The notes: generated by a model from the letters alone, not told the origin. DNA of 64,000 nt from Nephrocerus scutellatus (GCA_947095585.1 OX352761.1:34315777-34379776), one strand, 5' to 3'; counted from the stretch's first letter, positions 22,076 through 32,894 are shown. Numbers and translations: made by a program.

Positions 22076-23375
22076 TCAAGGGGTTAAAACCCTTATAGTG
22101 CTGGGCACAGCGTGGGCACTAAGGTATTTAGGAAAGAGAGAGGAGATGTCGATGTGCATGCATTTTGAATGCCTGTGATCATATTGATGCGGGAATACAT
22201 AGCTTGGTAAAGCATTCCACATTCGTGTTGTACGACTAAAGAAAGAGTCTTTTAACTTAACAGTACGACCGAAGATGGGCTTGAGGGAAAACTGATGAGT
22301 ATTTAGAGCGCCACGAGTATTGCGGTTGAATTCAAGGAGAGGTGGCATGCAACTGGCTATATCTCTTGAGCACCGCTAGTGGACGAATCGATAAACCAGC
22401 GACAGGCTGGAAACGTTCCTGCGGTGTTCGAGCGAATCTATTGAAGTCGCTATGTTTGCGTCACCGATAAGTTTTATCGCAAGGTTTTGTATTATATTTC
22501 TATCTAGCTGATGCAAGGTATGTTTAAGGCGCACCAGACCAGATATATGACAAGTATACTGAAGTTTAGGGCGAATAAAAGCGAATAAAAGAATAAAAAT
22601 AAAAATAAGAATAAGAATAAAAAAATTGCTAGTTTTTCAGTTTCCTCGATGCAAGTGGATAATGGCTGGAGGTTACTATTTCGTTTCAACGACAGAAGAC
22701 AGCAATGGGTTTTGGATGCGTTAAATTCGACTCTATTGTGTTCTCCCCCCTTTTGCAATGCTGTCAAAGTCAGAATTTAACGAGCTTAAGATACGCTGTT
22801 GTTCTGAGGGACACCCGCATTTATGCGGTGGATATCAGACTTAAAACCATCCAACACAATTAGTGCTATTGGTCGGTACGAAGAAAGACATGACGGTTCG
22901 CCTTTTTTTGGTATAGGCTCGACAAATGCTGTATTTCAACTACTCGGGAAGAGTTTAGAAGAATAGGATAAGTAGAAAAGCTTACGCAATGGTAATGCCA
23001 GCAATTAAGAACACCTCTTCAGAAGTAATGGGGGAATACCATCTGGTCCAGCGGATTTGTGTATGCTAAGGTCACTTAGAACTCTAGCTACTTCACGAGT
23101 ACGAATGTAAATCTGTCCCATAAGGTGTTCGCCGCTCGGAAGTACAGGTGGAAAGCGTGGAGTTAGCTGCAAAATGTGCAGCAAGTAGATTGGTCATGTC
23201 CTTAGAGCTGACAGCTGGAATGTCATTGTGAATGATAGTGGGAATTGACGACGAGACAGTATTTTTGATTCTTTTCACGAATGACCAAAAATCTTACTAC
23301 TGTTGGGACATTGTAGTATTTTTCGCCTCAATCTTTGATCATAGGCGAATTTGGCTCGCCGCATTTTTACATTAC
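22076..23375 (-). pseudogene. Jockey/CR1-type LINE fragment, second copy
   Basis: From the right: WSFVKRIKNTVSSSIPTI-like sequence (23290-23230), a short loop region, the GTDGIPPLLL RT block near 23050, VQPIPKK near 22910, NAGVPQ near 22810, then an internal region with an (AATAAG)n-like run at 22570-22625. The C-terminal tail RTTRMWNALPSYVFPHQY ends near 22076. It matches the plus-strand fragment at 6866-7984 in the shared part. Indels break the frame and the central palm is deleted. Confidence 0.8.
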
Positions 23376-23584
23376 ACTGTAATGAGACATATATATGTAT
23401 ATAACTATATATATTATTTAATTATATATATACTAGCCGGTTACCCGGCTATTTCTATTTCTATTATCCAGGGGTAGAAACAAATGATATATATCTAAGG
23501 CAAAATCGCAGTGATTTTATTAACAAAATATAGCTACAGTATTCAAATTATAAAATAAAATTAAAAAAACCATAACATTAATTT

Positions 23585-24120
23585 AAAGCAAAACTTCATT
23601 ACATGAAACGTTTTTATAGTTTTACCTTCACGAGCAAGAAAAAATGCTACAGTATCGATATATAAATTCTTAGGTGAACCCAACCTAGAGCAAGCAAAAT
23701 AAAGCTGTCCGTGCGAAAAACGTGCCGATCTCAAGTCGAAAACACAAATTTTACTTGAAATTGAAATCTATTAAATATAAAAGGTTGATAAGTCGAATTA
23801 AGTAGTATCCATGGAATAAAAACTGATTTACCCTCTTCATTTCCTGTCAAGATTATATTGGCCAGCAACTTTTTTACACTCAGTCTTATGCCGTTGCAAA
23901 TTTTTGGCGAGTTGAGAGTCCGTAGTAAAACAATTGGAGATCTCACTTTAAGTAAAAGGCGATATGGTGGCAATCCAAACGAATAAAGTGAGTTTAGGAA
24001 GACTGTTACATAACTAACTTCCTCATCAGCATTTTCTACGGTATCGGTAGACTTGATTGTTTACTTCGTGGATGTCTTCTGTGACAGAATACAAAAATCA
24101 AATGTCAATTTTAGATTGCC
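23585..24120 (-). pseudogene. Helitron PIF1-type helicase, C-terminal remnant
   Basis: The minus-strand frame gives MPPYRLLLKVRSPIVLLRTL and CNGIRLSVKKLLANII (near 23970-23850), then IFNRFQFQVKFVF. After a frame change comes FSHGQLYFACSRLGSPKNLY near 23720-23660. These match the final helicase motifs of Helitron replication proteins, where RLL.K..PI.LLRNL.P and HGQLYVA.SR are hallmark strings. Upstream helicase motifs and the Rep domain are absent, so it is inactive. Confidence 0.85.
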
Positions 24121-24132
24121 ATAAGACACGGC

Positions 24133-24433
24133 AGTGGGTGCCGTGGCTCAGTGGATAACTGCATGGCTGCTGAGCAGGAGGTTCGTGGTTCGAGTCCCAG
24201 CAACACCAAAAGTATTTTTCACAGTGTCCCACCTCTCGCGAATGTCTGACAAACGTTCGAGAGTAATAACGTTTCAGGGAAGCTTCTCAATTTGCTGTTC
24301 GGATACGGCATTAAATTCTAGGTCCCTTCCATTTGTGTGAAAAAATATACATGCGTAACACAAATGGTTGCGAGAAGTTAGGCCTTGGAACGCAACGGTC
24401 GGTCGCGCCGAATATTGTTATTATTATTATTTT
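24133..24433 (+). mobile_element. tRNA-derived SINE
   Basis: An RNA polymerase III promoter is visible: box A as TGGCTCAGTGGA near 24144 and box B as GGTTCGAGTCC near 24188, in a tRNA-like head of about 75 bases. An unrelated body and an (ATT)n tail near 24415-24433 follow. It is flanked by AAGACACGGC (24123-24132) and AAGATACGGC (24434-24443), a 10-base target duplication. The related Helitron sequence near 25165 shows the site without the SINE. A true tRNA gene is excluded by the long tail and the flanking duplication. Confidence 0.85.
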
Positions 24434-24469
24434 AAGATACGGCTACTAATCTACCTTCTCCAATTCGAA

Positions 24470-24880
24470 GTAGGAGTGACAATGTTTTCATCCCCCAAAC
24501 CCAGCTGGTAACCGAGTATCATTCTAAACACCACTACTCATCTCAGCTACCCCGAAAACTATGGGATCGACACTAGTATGAGTCACTCTCCCCCTCCGGA
24601 AATTAATTCACCCATAGAAGTGTCCTATCAACACGGTGGGCCCGAAAAATATAGAATCGACACTAATATCGGTCACCACCCCTCACTCAGCAATCGACCA
24701 CATCCCCCTAGAGCAGGCTTGCTAACACTATTCACCTCAGCGACCCCCGAAAACATAACTAACCCATAGGAGTGTCTTACCAACACAATTCATCACGACG
24801 TCACCGAAAACTATGCCACATTAATATGCTGCCACGCCCCCAAGCCCCAAAATTGTGTTACACCCCAACCACACTATTTG
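24470..24880 (+). repeat. Helitron-associated minisatellite, left block
   Basis: Imperfect units of about 110 bases with the phrase ACCCCGAAAACTATGGGATC and AATCGACACTAATATCGGTC, C-rich on the plus strand. It follows the Helitron helicase remnant and matches the block at 25195-25795. Confidence 0.75.
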
Positions 24881-24996
24881 ATTCCAGATTGCAAGTTATA
24901 TGTATACCAAGTTTGGTTGAAATTTATGAAGACGTTTCAGAGCTAGTTTGGCACAAACATATAATTTCTATTTTACATATATGAATTTATTTTTAA

Positions 24997-25860
24997 CTAG
25001 CTGATTACCCGGCGTTGCCCAGGTATTTATTCATCCCAATCTTCTATAAGGCAGGGGTAGAAAAAAGAAAGATATCTATCTTTAAGGTAAAATTGCAGTT
25101 TTTATTAACAAAATTTATCATTCAGCGGCAGATTTCAAAAATCGATGTCAATTTAACATATCCATAAAACACGGCTACTAATCTACTTTTTCCAATTTGA
25201 AGTAGGGGTGACCATTAACCCCATCCCCATAGATCTGTCGTACCATCACGTTTCAACTCAGCTACCCCGAAAAATATAAAATCGACACTAATATTGGTTA
25301 CCCACCCCCATCCGTTATCGACCCCATACCCCTAGAGCTGTCTTACCATCACCATTCTACTCAGCAACCAGACAGTAATATCGGTCACCCCCCCTCAGTT
25401 ATCGACCCCATCCCTTGAGCTGTCTTACCATCACCATTCAACTCAGCGGCCCCGAAAACCATAAAATCGACACTTATATCGGTCACCCCCCACCACCCCC
25501 CTCAGCTATCGACCCCATCCCCCTAGAGCTGTCTTACCATCACCATTCAACTCAGCGACCACGAAAACCATAAAATCGACACTTATATCGTCCCCCCCCC
25601 CTCAGTTATCGACCCCATCCCACTAGAGCTGTCTTACCATCACCATTCAACTCAGTGACCACGAAAACCATTAAATCGACACTAATATTGGTCATCCCCC
25701 CACCCTAGTTATCGACTTTATCCCCCTAGAGCTGTCTTACCATCACCATTCAACTCAGCGACCACGAAAACCATAAAATCGACACTAATATCGGTGAGAA
25801 CTATGTCATTTTGAGATTCCATTCATGTATCCGCCCCACAGACAAGAAAATACTAAAAAA
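24997..25860 (-). mobile_element. Helitron fragment 2 (minus strand)
   Basis: At 24997 the plus strand reads CTAGCTGATTACCCGGCGTT. Its reverse complement ends in a GC hairpin and CTAG, the classical Helitron 3' terminus. About 190 bases of the family's 3' region follow (similar to 23433-23520 and 24095-24125), then the minisatellite. No helicase coding remains. The 5' end is unresolved; a candidate lies within 25860-26090. Confidence 0.65.
25195..25795 (+). repeat. Helitron-associated minisatellite, right block
   Basis: About five to six units of 101-109 bases; GAGCTGTCTTACCATCACC recurs at roughly 25335, 25415, 25525, 25626 and 25731. Runs of C vary in length between units. It is the same repeat as at 24470-24880, so it belongs to the Helitron family. 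Confidence 0.85.
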
Positions 25861-26472
25861 TAAACATTTTTTGTTATTGTATAATCCTTTATACTAATAA
25901 TAAACCAATAATATACTCCTTTCAAAAATATAAAACAGCAGCACTGATCGTGACGAGCATAATAAAATTACGCGCATGGGTCAAAAACCATACTACCGCA
26001 CACAACATCTATTATAATGCTACAAACTTGCGTTTCTGTTTGAGCTTATCATCATTTCGTGACCAAAATCGGTCTCCTAGTATAGCTGTCTGAATTTCCG
26101 TCTTGATATATTTTTACATTGACGTTAAACAATTTTAGTGTTCACAGCAATTTTTCACTTTATCACTTCACGAAAGTATCATTTGCGATTCCCGATCTTA
26201 TTATGATAATTCGCTTTGGCGGCATGTTCTAAGAAAAAACTAAATAATCGCAAAATTTACATTTGAGGCGTGCAGAACAAAGTGAGCGGGCCGACTATAG
26301 TTACATTGAAGTTGTGGTTAGCCAGAAGAGATTGACACTACACGAATGTTATAGTTATTTTATAGTAACATGGGAAATGTTACGCTTGATTTATATTTGT
26401 GGCGTGCGAGAAAAAATGACCAGGATGGCTGTGAAATAGCAATTGTGGTTAGCCAGACGAGAGAAGTAGTAT
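25861..26472. other. Flank of the CsRn1 insertion with imperfect repeats
   Basis: No gene is seen. Two related segments of about 95 bases lie at roughly 26255-26335 and 26375-26470 (both contain GTGGTTAGCCAGA). The part near 26381-26414 is repeated in inverse orientation beyond the CsRn1 element at 31662-31694. Confidence 0.5.
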
Positions 26473-26903
26473 TGTGGCGACATCAACGCGTACAAGCGCT
26501 TCGAAACAACGCACAAACTGTGTTCACCCCTTGATTAAATTAATTCGTTCATTCGCCACTGGGAAAAAAAAAGAAAAAATAATACTCCATTTTGAACTGT
26601 CATGACATTATGAAGAAAAAGACAAAAAAAGCGAGACACGCAACAATTAAGGTTATAAATTCAACTTAGTTATCAATTTCATTTGATTTAAATAAAATTA
26701 AATAAAAATAATAATTAAATCGAAATATCCAAATAATCAACAAAGTGTTTGTAATCGTTAAAGTTAATTGGATCGAAATTGTACGATCAAATCCTTAAAT
26801 ATTCGTACCGTCAAACACGCGGTTATATATATATATATTGTGATTTGGTGTTCCAGTGGAGACGACGTATTTGGTTCGTGGAATAACTGGGCCCATAACC
26901 ACA
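26473..26903 (+). repeat. 5' LTR of the CsRn1-type element
   Basis: 431 bases, TG...CA ends, preceded by GTAT. It contains an (AT)n stretch near 26825-26839. The only difference from the 3' LTR is A at 26668. Confidence 0.95.
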
Positions 26904-26906
26904 ATC

Positions 26907-26924
26907 TGGTGACCCCGACGTGAT
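26907..26924 (+). promoter_or_regulatory. tRNA-Trp primer-binding site
   Basis: TGGTGACCCCGACGTGAT lies three bases after the LTR. It is the exact complement of the 3' end of animal tRNA-Trp including CCA, as described for CsRn1-clade elements. Confidence 0.9.
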
Positions 26925-27083
26925 CACAATTTAATTTCGGTCAAGAAGTGCTAAAATTATTCCGCCTAATTTCTTCGGGAATACAAAGTTCGAGGACAAC
27001 ATAACCTCAAAAAAAAAAAAAAAACCGCATGGTCAATATCATAGTAGTCCAGCGCGCACTGTTCTACAAAACCGTTCAACAAA

Positions 27084-27947
27084 ATGAGTGACAACGAAAC
27101 GGACGTTCAAGATAAAAAGAAAGTAAACAACGACGGACAGTATACAACTAATATATACAAGCTGTCAGTAAAACATTCCGTGTTCAACCGAGACGACCCG
27201 GAAATATGGTTTATGCAACTGGAAGCCCAGTTCCAAATATGCGGAATATCGGTCGACCAAACAAAGTATGGCTACCTAGTGGCCGCACTCGATCTGGAAA
27301 CCACCAAGTGCGTACGCGAACTATTGCTCAACCCACCGAAGGATGATAAATATGCTTCACTAAAGGCGGCAATAAAGGATAGACTGTGCGACTCCAACAG
27401 GATGAAACTAAATCGACTGCTTTCCGGTTTACAACTCGGTGACAAAAAACCGTCACAATTACTACGAGAAATGCAGGCATTGGCTGCAGACCAAATCACT
27501 GAGGCAGTATTACGCAACTTATGGCTACAACGACTACCGAATCATGTCCAAGAAATACTATCATGCATGGACGAATGTGAATTAGTAAAGCTCGCAGCAT
27601 CGGCGGATAAAATTGTCGAAATAAATAGTCCATTGGCTATATACAACGTTGCCAAAACATCATCTTCACCCAACATGGATAATTCAGAGCAGTTAATCTT
27701 AGCGCGGATTGACGCCCTAACGAAACGCTTCGATCAATTTAGCAATAACGATCGTAAGGCTCGGGACATACAACGAAAATCATCTGGCGAAAATACACGT
27801 TCGCGCAGCAAGACACGATCCGAATCTCAAATTAGGAAATTTCCGACCTGCTGGTATCACGCTAAATATGGGGACAACGCCAAACATTGTGCGAAACCTT
27901 GCATGTACCACAAGGGCAAGGCCGCCGACGCTTCGGAAAACCAGTAG
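27084..27947 (+). CDS. Gag of the CsRn1-type element
   Basis: An intact 287-residue frame from ATG 27084. The capsid-like part includes [20 protein letters not shown] and later [11 protein letters not shown] Ser/Arg-rich basic stretch precedes a C-terminal [18 protein letters not shown] motif (CX2HX9CX3C), the CHCC box typical of CsRn1-clade Gag instead of the usual CCHC knuckle. Gag packages element RNA. Its last 61 bases overlap the pol frame, which lies in the -1 frame, so pol expression probably needs a -1 ribosomal frameshift. Confidence 0.93.
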   Translation: MSDNETDVQDKKKVNNDGQYTTNIYKLSVKHSVFNRDDPEIWFMQLEAQFQICGISVDQTKYGYLVAALDLETTKCVRELLLNPPKDDKYASLKAAIKDRLCDSNRMKLNRLLSGLQLGDKKPSQLLREMQALAADQITEAVLRNLWLQRLPNHVQEILSCMDECELVKLAASADKIVEINSPLAIYNVAKTSSSPNMDNSEQLILARIDALTKRFDQFSNNDRKARDIQRKSSGENTRSRSKTRSESQIRKFPTCWYHAKYGDNAKHCAKPCMYHKGKAADASENQ

Positions 27948-29800
27948 GCACCTCACTACATGCGGCGAGTGAGGGCAGCCCTTCAAACAGCCGCCTAATA
28001 GTTGTTGATTCAACAACAAAACAACAATTCCTCATAGACACTGGTGCTGAGATTTCCGTCATACCACCAACCCAGCGAGAAGAACTCATCAAATCGGATT
28101 TAAAATTATTTGCTGCCAACTCCTCATCCATAGATACATTTGGTACAAAGAACCTAACTTTGAATTTAGGGTTACGACGACCGTTCGTCTGGAAATTCGT
28201 GATCGCCAACGTCGACAGATGCATCATCGGGGCAGATTTTCTGTTGCATTACGGCTTGCTAGTGGATGTTAAAAACAAAAAGATGATCGACCCGTTGACT
28301 TCCTTATCAGTCTCTGGAATTTCAATCGCATTACCGTCCTACCAATTAACCGTCGTTAAGTTGGATGGAATCAATCCACAAATCCAAAACCTGATACAGG
28401 GGTTCAAGGCAGTATTTCACGAAACACCGTCGCTCAATACAGTAAAACATAGCGTCACCCACAAGATTGAGACTGAGGGACAACCATGTTCTGCGAAAGT
28501 CCGACGTCTTAATACGGAGAAAATGCAGATCGCCAGGAAGGAAATCGATCACTGGTTAAACCAAGGAGTATGTCGAGTGTCGAAGAGTAATTGGGCCAGT
28601 CCCATCCACATCGCTAAGAAAAAAGACGGTAGTTGGAGACTCTGCGGAGATTACCGCGGATTAAACCAGAAGACGAAGCCCGATCGGTATCCAATACCAT
28701 TCGTCACAGACTTCAATCATCAACTCGAAGGATGTAGTATATTTTCAAAAATTGACCTCGTACGGGCGTATCACCAGATACCAATCGACGAAGCGGACAT
28801 CGAAAAAACAGCTATCTGTACACCATTCGGATTGTTCGAGTTCCCGCGCATGACGTTCGGGTTACGGAACGCCGCTCAAACGTTCCAACGGCTGATACAT
28901 TCCATTTTTCGCGATGACAAGTTCATATTTCCGTACATCGATGACATCTTGGTAGCATCCAACAACCTAGAGCAACACGTACAACACCTGAAGATTGCAT
29001 TTCAACGGCTACAGGACGCCGGCCTGGTGGTAAACATAAATAAATGTGTCTTCGGCGCAGAACAAATCAGCTTCCTAGGCTTTGACATCTCAGCCACCGG
29101 CATCAAACCAACTCAAGCTAGAGTGGAAGTAATAGTAAACTTCACACGGCCAACCACAACCAAAGGTATACAACGATTTTTAGGCATGATGAATTATTAC
29201 CGCATATTCCTTCCAAATGCGGCTCAAGAACAAGCAATACTATACGAGTTCATTAAGGGACGGAAGAAAAATGATAACAGGGAAATAATCTGGCATGACG
29301 AAGCAGATCAGGCATTCAAACGATGCAAAGTACGACTAGCTGAAGCAGTCCAGCTTGCTCATCCGTCGGCTTTCCACAAACTGGCTATAATGGTCGATGC
29401 ATCTAACCAATCAATCGGAGCGGTAGTACAACAATATGTATCAGGGAGCTGGCAACCACTAAGCTTCTTCTCTCGAAAACTAACTGGTGCAGAACAAAAT
29501 TACAGCACATATGACAGAGAGTTGCTGGCTGCGTACGCCGCCATTAAGCATTTCAAACATTTTATCGATGGTCGAGAATTCGTACTATACACCGATCATA
29601 AACCAATCACATATGCGCTAACACAAAATCTAGACAAAGCATCGCCACGCCAACGCAGACATTTGGATTTAGTCGCGCAGTACACGACAAATATATTTAC
29701 AACACATCTCCGGCAAGGACAATGTTGTGGCGGACGCTCTGTCACGTGTCGACGCTTTAACAATACCAGCCAACATAGACTTTTCACTCATGGCCGATGA
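27887..29800 (+). CDS. Pol, first part: protease, RT and RNase H (CsRn1-type)
   Basis: An open frame of 637 codons in the -1 frame relative to gag, probably read by frameshifting since no good ATG starts it. The protease has [13 protein letters not shown] (residues about 49-61). RT motifs are [42 protein letters not shown] and the catalytic YIDD at 28934-28945. RNase H shows ATCNQS-like [30 protein letters not shown] and LYTDHKP. All key catalytic residues that I can place are present. The true frame is lost around 29690-29700, after which the last 30 or so codons are nonsense and the integrase frame takes over. Confidence 0.93.
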   Translation: MCETLHVPQGQGRRRFGKPVGTSLHAASEGSPSNSRLIVVDSTTKQQFLIDTGAEISVIPPTQREELIKSDLKLFAANSSSIDTFGTKNLTLNLGLRRPFVWKFVIANVDRCIIGADFLLHYGLLVDVKNKKMIDPLTSLSVSGISIALPSYQLTVVKLDGINPQIQNLIQGFKAVFHETPSLNTVKHSVTHKIETEGQPCSAKVRRLNTEKMQIARKEIDHWLNQGVCRVSKSNWASPIHIAKKKDGSWRLCGDYRGLNQKTKPDRYPIPFVTDFNHQLEGCSIFSKIDLVRAYHQIPIDEADIEKTAICTPFGLFEFPRMTFGLRNAAQTFQRLIHSIFRDDKFIFPYIDDILVASNNLEQHVQHLKIAFQRLQDAGLVVNINKCVFGAEQISFLGFDISATGIKPTQARVEVIVNFTRPTTTKGIQRFLGMMNYYRIFLPNAAQEQAILYEFIKGRKKNDNREIIWHDEADQAFKRCKVRLAEAVQLAHPSAFHKLAIMVDASNQSIGAVVQQYVSGSWQPLSFFSRKLTGAEQNYSTYDRELLAAYAAIKHFKHFIDGREFVLYTDHKPITYALTQNLDKASPRQRRHLDLVAQYTTNIFTTHLRQGQCCGGRSVTCRRFNNTSQHRLFTHGR

Positions 29801-31166
29801 ACAGAACGAGGATGACGAACTCAAAACATTAATCGAGAACAACAAAAGCCTAAAATTCCATAGAATGCCAGTCTTCGGAACGGACAAATTCTTATTCTGC
29901 GACGTGTCAACAAGTACTCCAAGGCCATATGTTCCAGCAAAATTTCGACGCCAGGTATTCGAAACGTACCACAACGTGGCTCATCCGGGAGTTCGAAGCA
30001 CAACCAAGCTTATCCGAAAAAAATTCATTTGGCCAGCACTTAACGTTAATGCGCGGCAATGGGCGAAATCATGCATTAAGTGCCAAAAGTGCAAAATTTC
30101 AAGGCACGTTAAAAGTCAATGCGGCAACTTTCCAGTTGTCAGCAATCGCTTTGCAGAAATTCATATCGATATCGTGGGACCCTTAGAACCGTCCGAAAAT
30201 CAACGGTACTGTCTGACAATCATAGATCGTTTCACTCGGTGGCCGGAAGCCACGCCGATCCCGGATATAAAGGCAGAAACAGTAGCCAACACGCTGTTGA
30301 AAACATGGATCAGTCGATTCGGAGTACCTTCCGTTATCGTTTCCGACAGAGGAGCTCAGTTCGAGTCCGAGTTATTCAACAGTCTGGCTAATTTAATAGG
30401 ATTCCAACGTAAACGTACGACATCTTACAATCCTGCATGCAACGGTATGGTCGAGAGATGGCACCGCAGTCTAAAAGCAGCAATAATGTGTGTCAACAAT
30501 CAGCAATGGACCAAGACGCTACCATTGGTGCTACTAGGCTTGAGAACTGCATTCCGCGACGACTTCGAGGCTTCATCAGCCGAATTAGTGTACGGCGAGA
30601 GTTTACGTCTGCCAGGAGACATGATGCAATCAACATCATTCACGACACAAAGCCAAGTCATCAATCAAATTCGGAATTACTTTAAAGCCGTGCAGCCATC
30701 ACCACCAGCCAGACATACAAAAAAAACGGATATTTTCGTTTTCAAGGACCTCAAGAACTGCTCACATGTTCTAATTCGTACCGACGCGGTGCGTAAAGCA
30801 CTGCAACCTCCGTATGAAGGTCCGTACCGTGTAGTCCATCGAGCGGAAAAATATTACACCGTAATGGTAAAAGGTGTTGAATCCAATGTGTCAATAAATC
30901 GGTTGAAACCCTGTTTTATCGAGAACGAAGAACCAAATAACCAGGGAAATAACGACCAACCGAGTAACCAGACTTCAAATGAAATCACCAACACTGCAAA
31001 TCAACCGATACCGGTAACGAAGACATCATCCAACCCAACAGTTAAAAATGGCAGTAGTCACGTTAAAAAAACAGTAACATTTAATCTGGACCACTCAGCC
31101 ACCGGAGCAACAACAACGTCAAGTCGATCAGGGCGCACCATTAGAAAACCTCCACGCTTTAATTAA
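29727..31166 (+). CDS. Pol, second part: integrase (CsRn1-type)
   Basis: An open frame of 479 codons in a different frame from RT, overlapping it by 74 bases; it begins with the end of RNase H ([14 protein letters not shown]). The HHCC zinc domain is seen ([28 protein letters not shown]). The catalytic core has Asp in [11 protein letters not shown], Asp in [13 protein letters not shown] and Glu in [15 protein letters not shown]. The tail is Ser/Thr/Asn-rich and ends [12 protein letters not shown], stop at 31164-31166. In this family integrase is normally continuous with RT, so the frame change here is probably a one-base lesion. Confidence 0.93.
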   Translation: MADALSRVDALTIPANIDFSLMADEQNEDDELKTLIENNKSLKFHRMPVFGTDKFLFCDVSTSTPRPYVPAKFRRQVFETYHNVAHPGVRSTTKLIRKKFIWPALNVNARQWAKSCIKCQKCKISRHVKSQCGNFPVVSNRFAEIHIDIVGPLEPSENQRYCLTIIDRFTRWPEATPIPDIKAETVANTLLKTWISRFGVPSVIVSDRGAQFESELFNSLANLIGFQRKRTTSYNPACNGMVERWHRSLKAAIMCVNNQQWTKTLPLVLLGLRTAFRDDFEASSAELVYGESLRLPGDMMQSTSFTTQSQVINQIRNYFKAVQPSPPARHTKKTDIFVFKDLKNCSHVLIRTDAVRKALQPPYEGPYRVVHRAEKYYTVMVKGVESNVSINRLKPCFIENEEPNNQGNNDQPSNQTSNEITNTANQPIPVTKTSSNPTVKNGSSHVKKTVTFNLDHSATGATTTSSRSGRTIRKPPRFN

Positions 31167-31184
31167 TCGCTCCCTGCGTTCGCT

Positions 31185-31197
31185 AGGGGTGGGGTAG
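31185..31197 (+). promoter_or_regulatory. Polypurine tract
   Basis: AGGGGTGGGGTAG directly precedes the 3' LTR, the standard plus-strand priming site. Confidence 0.75.
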
Positions 31198-31628
31198 TGT
31201 GGCGACATCAACGCGTACAAGCGCTTCGAAACAACGCACAAACTGTGTTCACCCCTTGATTAAATTAATTCGTTCATTCGCCACTGGGAAAAAAAAAGAA
31301 AAAATAATACTCCATTTTGAACTGTCATGACATTATGAAGAAAAAGACAAAAAAAGCGAGACACGCAACAATTAAGGTTATAAATTCAACTTTGTTATCA
31401 ATTTCATTTGATTTAAATAAAATTAAATAAAAATAATAATTAAATCGAAATATCCAAATAATCAACAAAGTGTTTGTAATCGTTAAAGTTAATTGGATCG
31501 AAATTGTACGATCAAATCCTTAAATATTCGTACCGTCAAACACGCGGTTATATATATATATATTGTGATTTGGTGTTCCAGTGGAGACGACGTATTTGGT
31601 TCGTGGAATAACTGGGCCCATAACCACA
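31198..31628 (+). repeat. 3' LTR of the CsRn1-type element
   Basis: 431 bases, identical to the 5' LTR except T at 31393. It is followed by GTAT (31629-31632), the target duplication. Confidence 0.95.
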
Positions 31629-31854
31629 GTATAATTTTCAATGTTACCATAATGCTGCTAATTTTTTCTCGCACGCTACAAATGTAAATCAAGCGTTAGC
31701 AAACAACAAAAATAGCGTTGAGCGTGAAGTGTTGAAAAAATTTATCACTTCATAACTTCACTAGTCGGGTATTGACCCCCATCACAATGGTAGAGTTCAC
31801 TGCGCAAAAAAATGTCACAACTGTATAATTAAGAATGCTCTATAATATAAAAAA

Positions 31855-32400
31855 CACAACCCATAAAAATTAAAATTTTTCATGTAAATTCTCTAATAGA
31901 AGATGGGTATATGTTAAAATTTGAAGAAAATCGGGCTAATTTTTAAAAAATGTACATGGACACCACGCGGGTCTCAGGGATCTATCACTCCAACAAATTT
32001 ACAAAAAGTTTTGTCCATCAGTGATACACATGTGTTTAGAATTTGAAGAAAATCGAGCTAATTTTTAAAAAATTTATATGGGCACCCTTCAGGCCTCAGG
32101 GCCTATTCCCTCCAAAAACTTTACAAAAAATGTTGTCCATCGGAGATACACACGTATATATAAAATTTAAAAAAATTGGGTTAATTTTTTTTAAAAATTT
32201 TTGGGGCCCAATTACCCTGGGGCCCGGGGTCTCCAAAATTTTTACAAAAAGTGTTTTTCATCGGAGATACATGCGTATATAAAATTTGAAGAGAATCGAG
32301 TTAATTTTTTTTAAGATTTTTCTCAAGATTCCACGCAGACGACCGACGACCGAAATCCGTGCAAGTGAAGTTAATATAGAGAATTTAAAAATAGAAATAT
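31855..32400 (+). repeat. FR repeat copy e (both ends present)
   Basis: Left end TCATGTAAATTCTCTAAT near 31879-31896; right end GTTAATATAGAGAATTTAAA near 32370-32390. The ends thus share an inverted TAAATTCTCTA/TAGAGAATTTA core. Inside are four units of about 120 bases, each with a CATCGGAGATACAC-type motif. Confidence 0.75.
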
Positions 32401-32422
32401 TTTTAGACTATTGGATTGAAAT

Positions 32423-32676
32423 AGAGCGTGGCCACACAGGCATATGAATGAAAGTCATGTCAAGCAAACAGGTGGGTTTTTAGTGAGATGGAAAGAGAGA
32501 GCTAAATTCCACCGAAAATCTACAAAAAGTCATCTACAAAAGATGAATTTCGGCGTAAGCATGAACATGAACAACAAAACAACAACAAAATGACAAACAT
32601 ACACACAAATGCTTTATGTGTTTCAACAACGTTCATTGGCATGACTTTTGTTCCTATGCCTGTGTGGCCACGATCT
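32423..32676. mobile_element. Short palindromic MITE (about 250 bp)
   Basis: Terminal inverted repeats of nearly 40 bases: CGTGGCCACACAGGCATA at 32427-32444 and its complement at 32655-32672, with AAAGTCATG also mirrored inside. No coding capacity. No clear target duplication is seen. It lies between two FR copies of opposite orientation. Confidence 0.8.
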
Positions 32677-32894
32677 TACAAAAATTATAATATTTAATTT
32701 TGACGTGACAACGTCTCACTACAAGGTTCAAAAAGTAAAATGTTAAGTGATGCACTTTTGGGTTCTGTTTTTTATTCAACCAGAGGGAGCAGTGTACGTC
32801 AGAAATTTAACTGTGTTTTTTATTCAACCGGGGTAAGTTTACTCTGTACTCTGTGTTTTTTGTTGTGAACCGAGCACGACTCGGTGAATACACA
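32677..32894. other. Unassigned segment with short direct repeats
   Basis: CTGTGTTTTTTATTCAACC-like phrases recur at about 32766, 32812 and 32850. No gene is seen. Confidence 0.35.

Larger units (their letters stand above)
23433..24996 (-). mobile_element. Helitron fragment 1 (minus strand)
   Basis: The left edge is the reverse complement of a Helitron 3' end (CTAG at 23433-23436, followed by GCCGGTTACCCGGC, which can form the terminal hairpin). Inside lies the C-terminal part of a Helitron-type helicase and a minisatellite. A SINE is inserted at 24133. The right boundary abuts a second Helitron 3' end at 24997. I could not define a 5' end. Confidence 0.65.
26473..31628 (+). mobile_element. 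Young CsRn1-type Ty3/Gypsy retrotransposon, full length
   Basis: It has two 431-base LTRs (TGTGGCGACA to ATAACCACA) differing at one position (26668 versus 31393), flanked by the 4-base duplication GTAT. Between them are a tRNA-Trp primer site, gag, pol in two overlapping frames and a polypurine tract. The CHCC-type Gag motif and tRNA-Trp primer are known traits of the CsRn1 clade. Nearly identical LTRs mean recent insertion. One frame break in pol, near the RNase H end, is the only coding lesion I could find. Confidence 0.93.

Noticed and set aside
24141..24210. A functional tRNA gene
   Set aside because: Box A and box B are present, but the sequence runs into a non-tRNA body and (ATT)n tail and is flanked by a target duplication, so it is a SINE.
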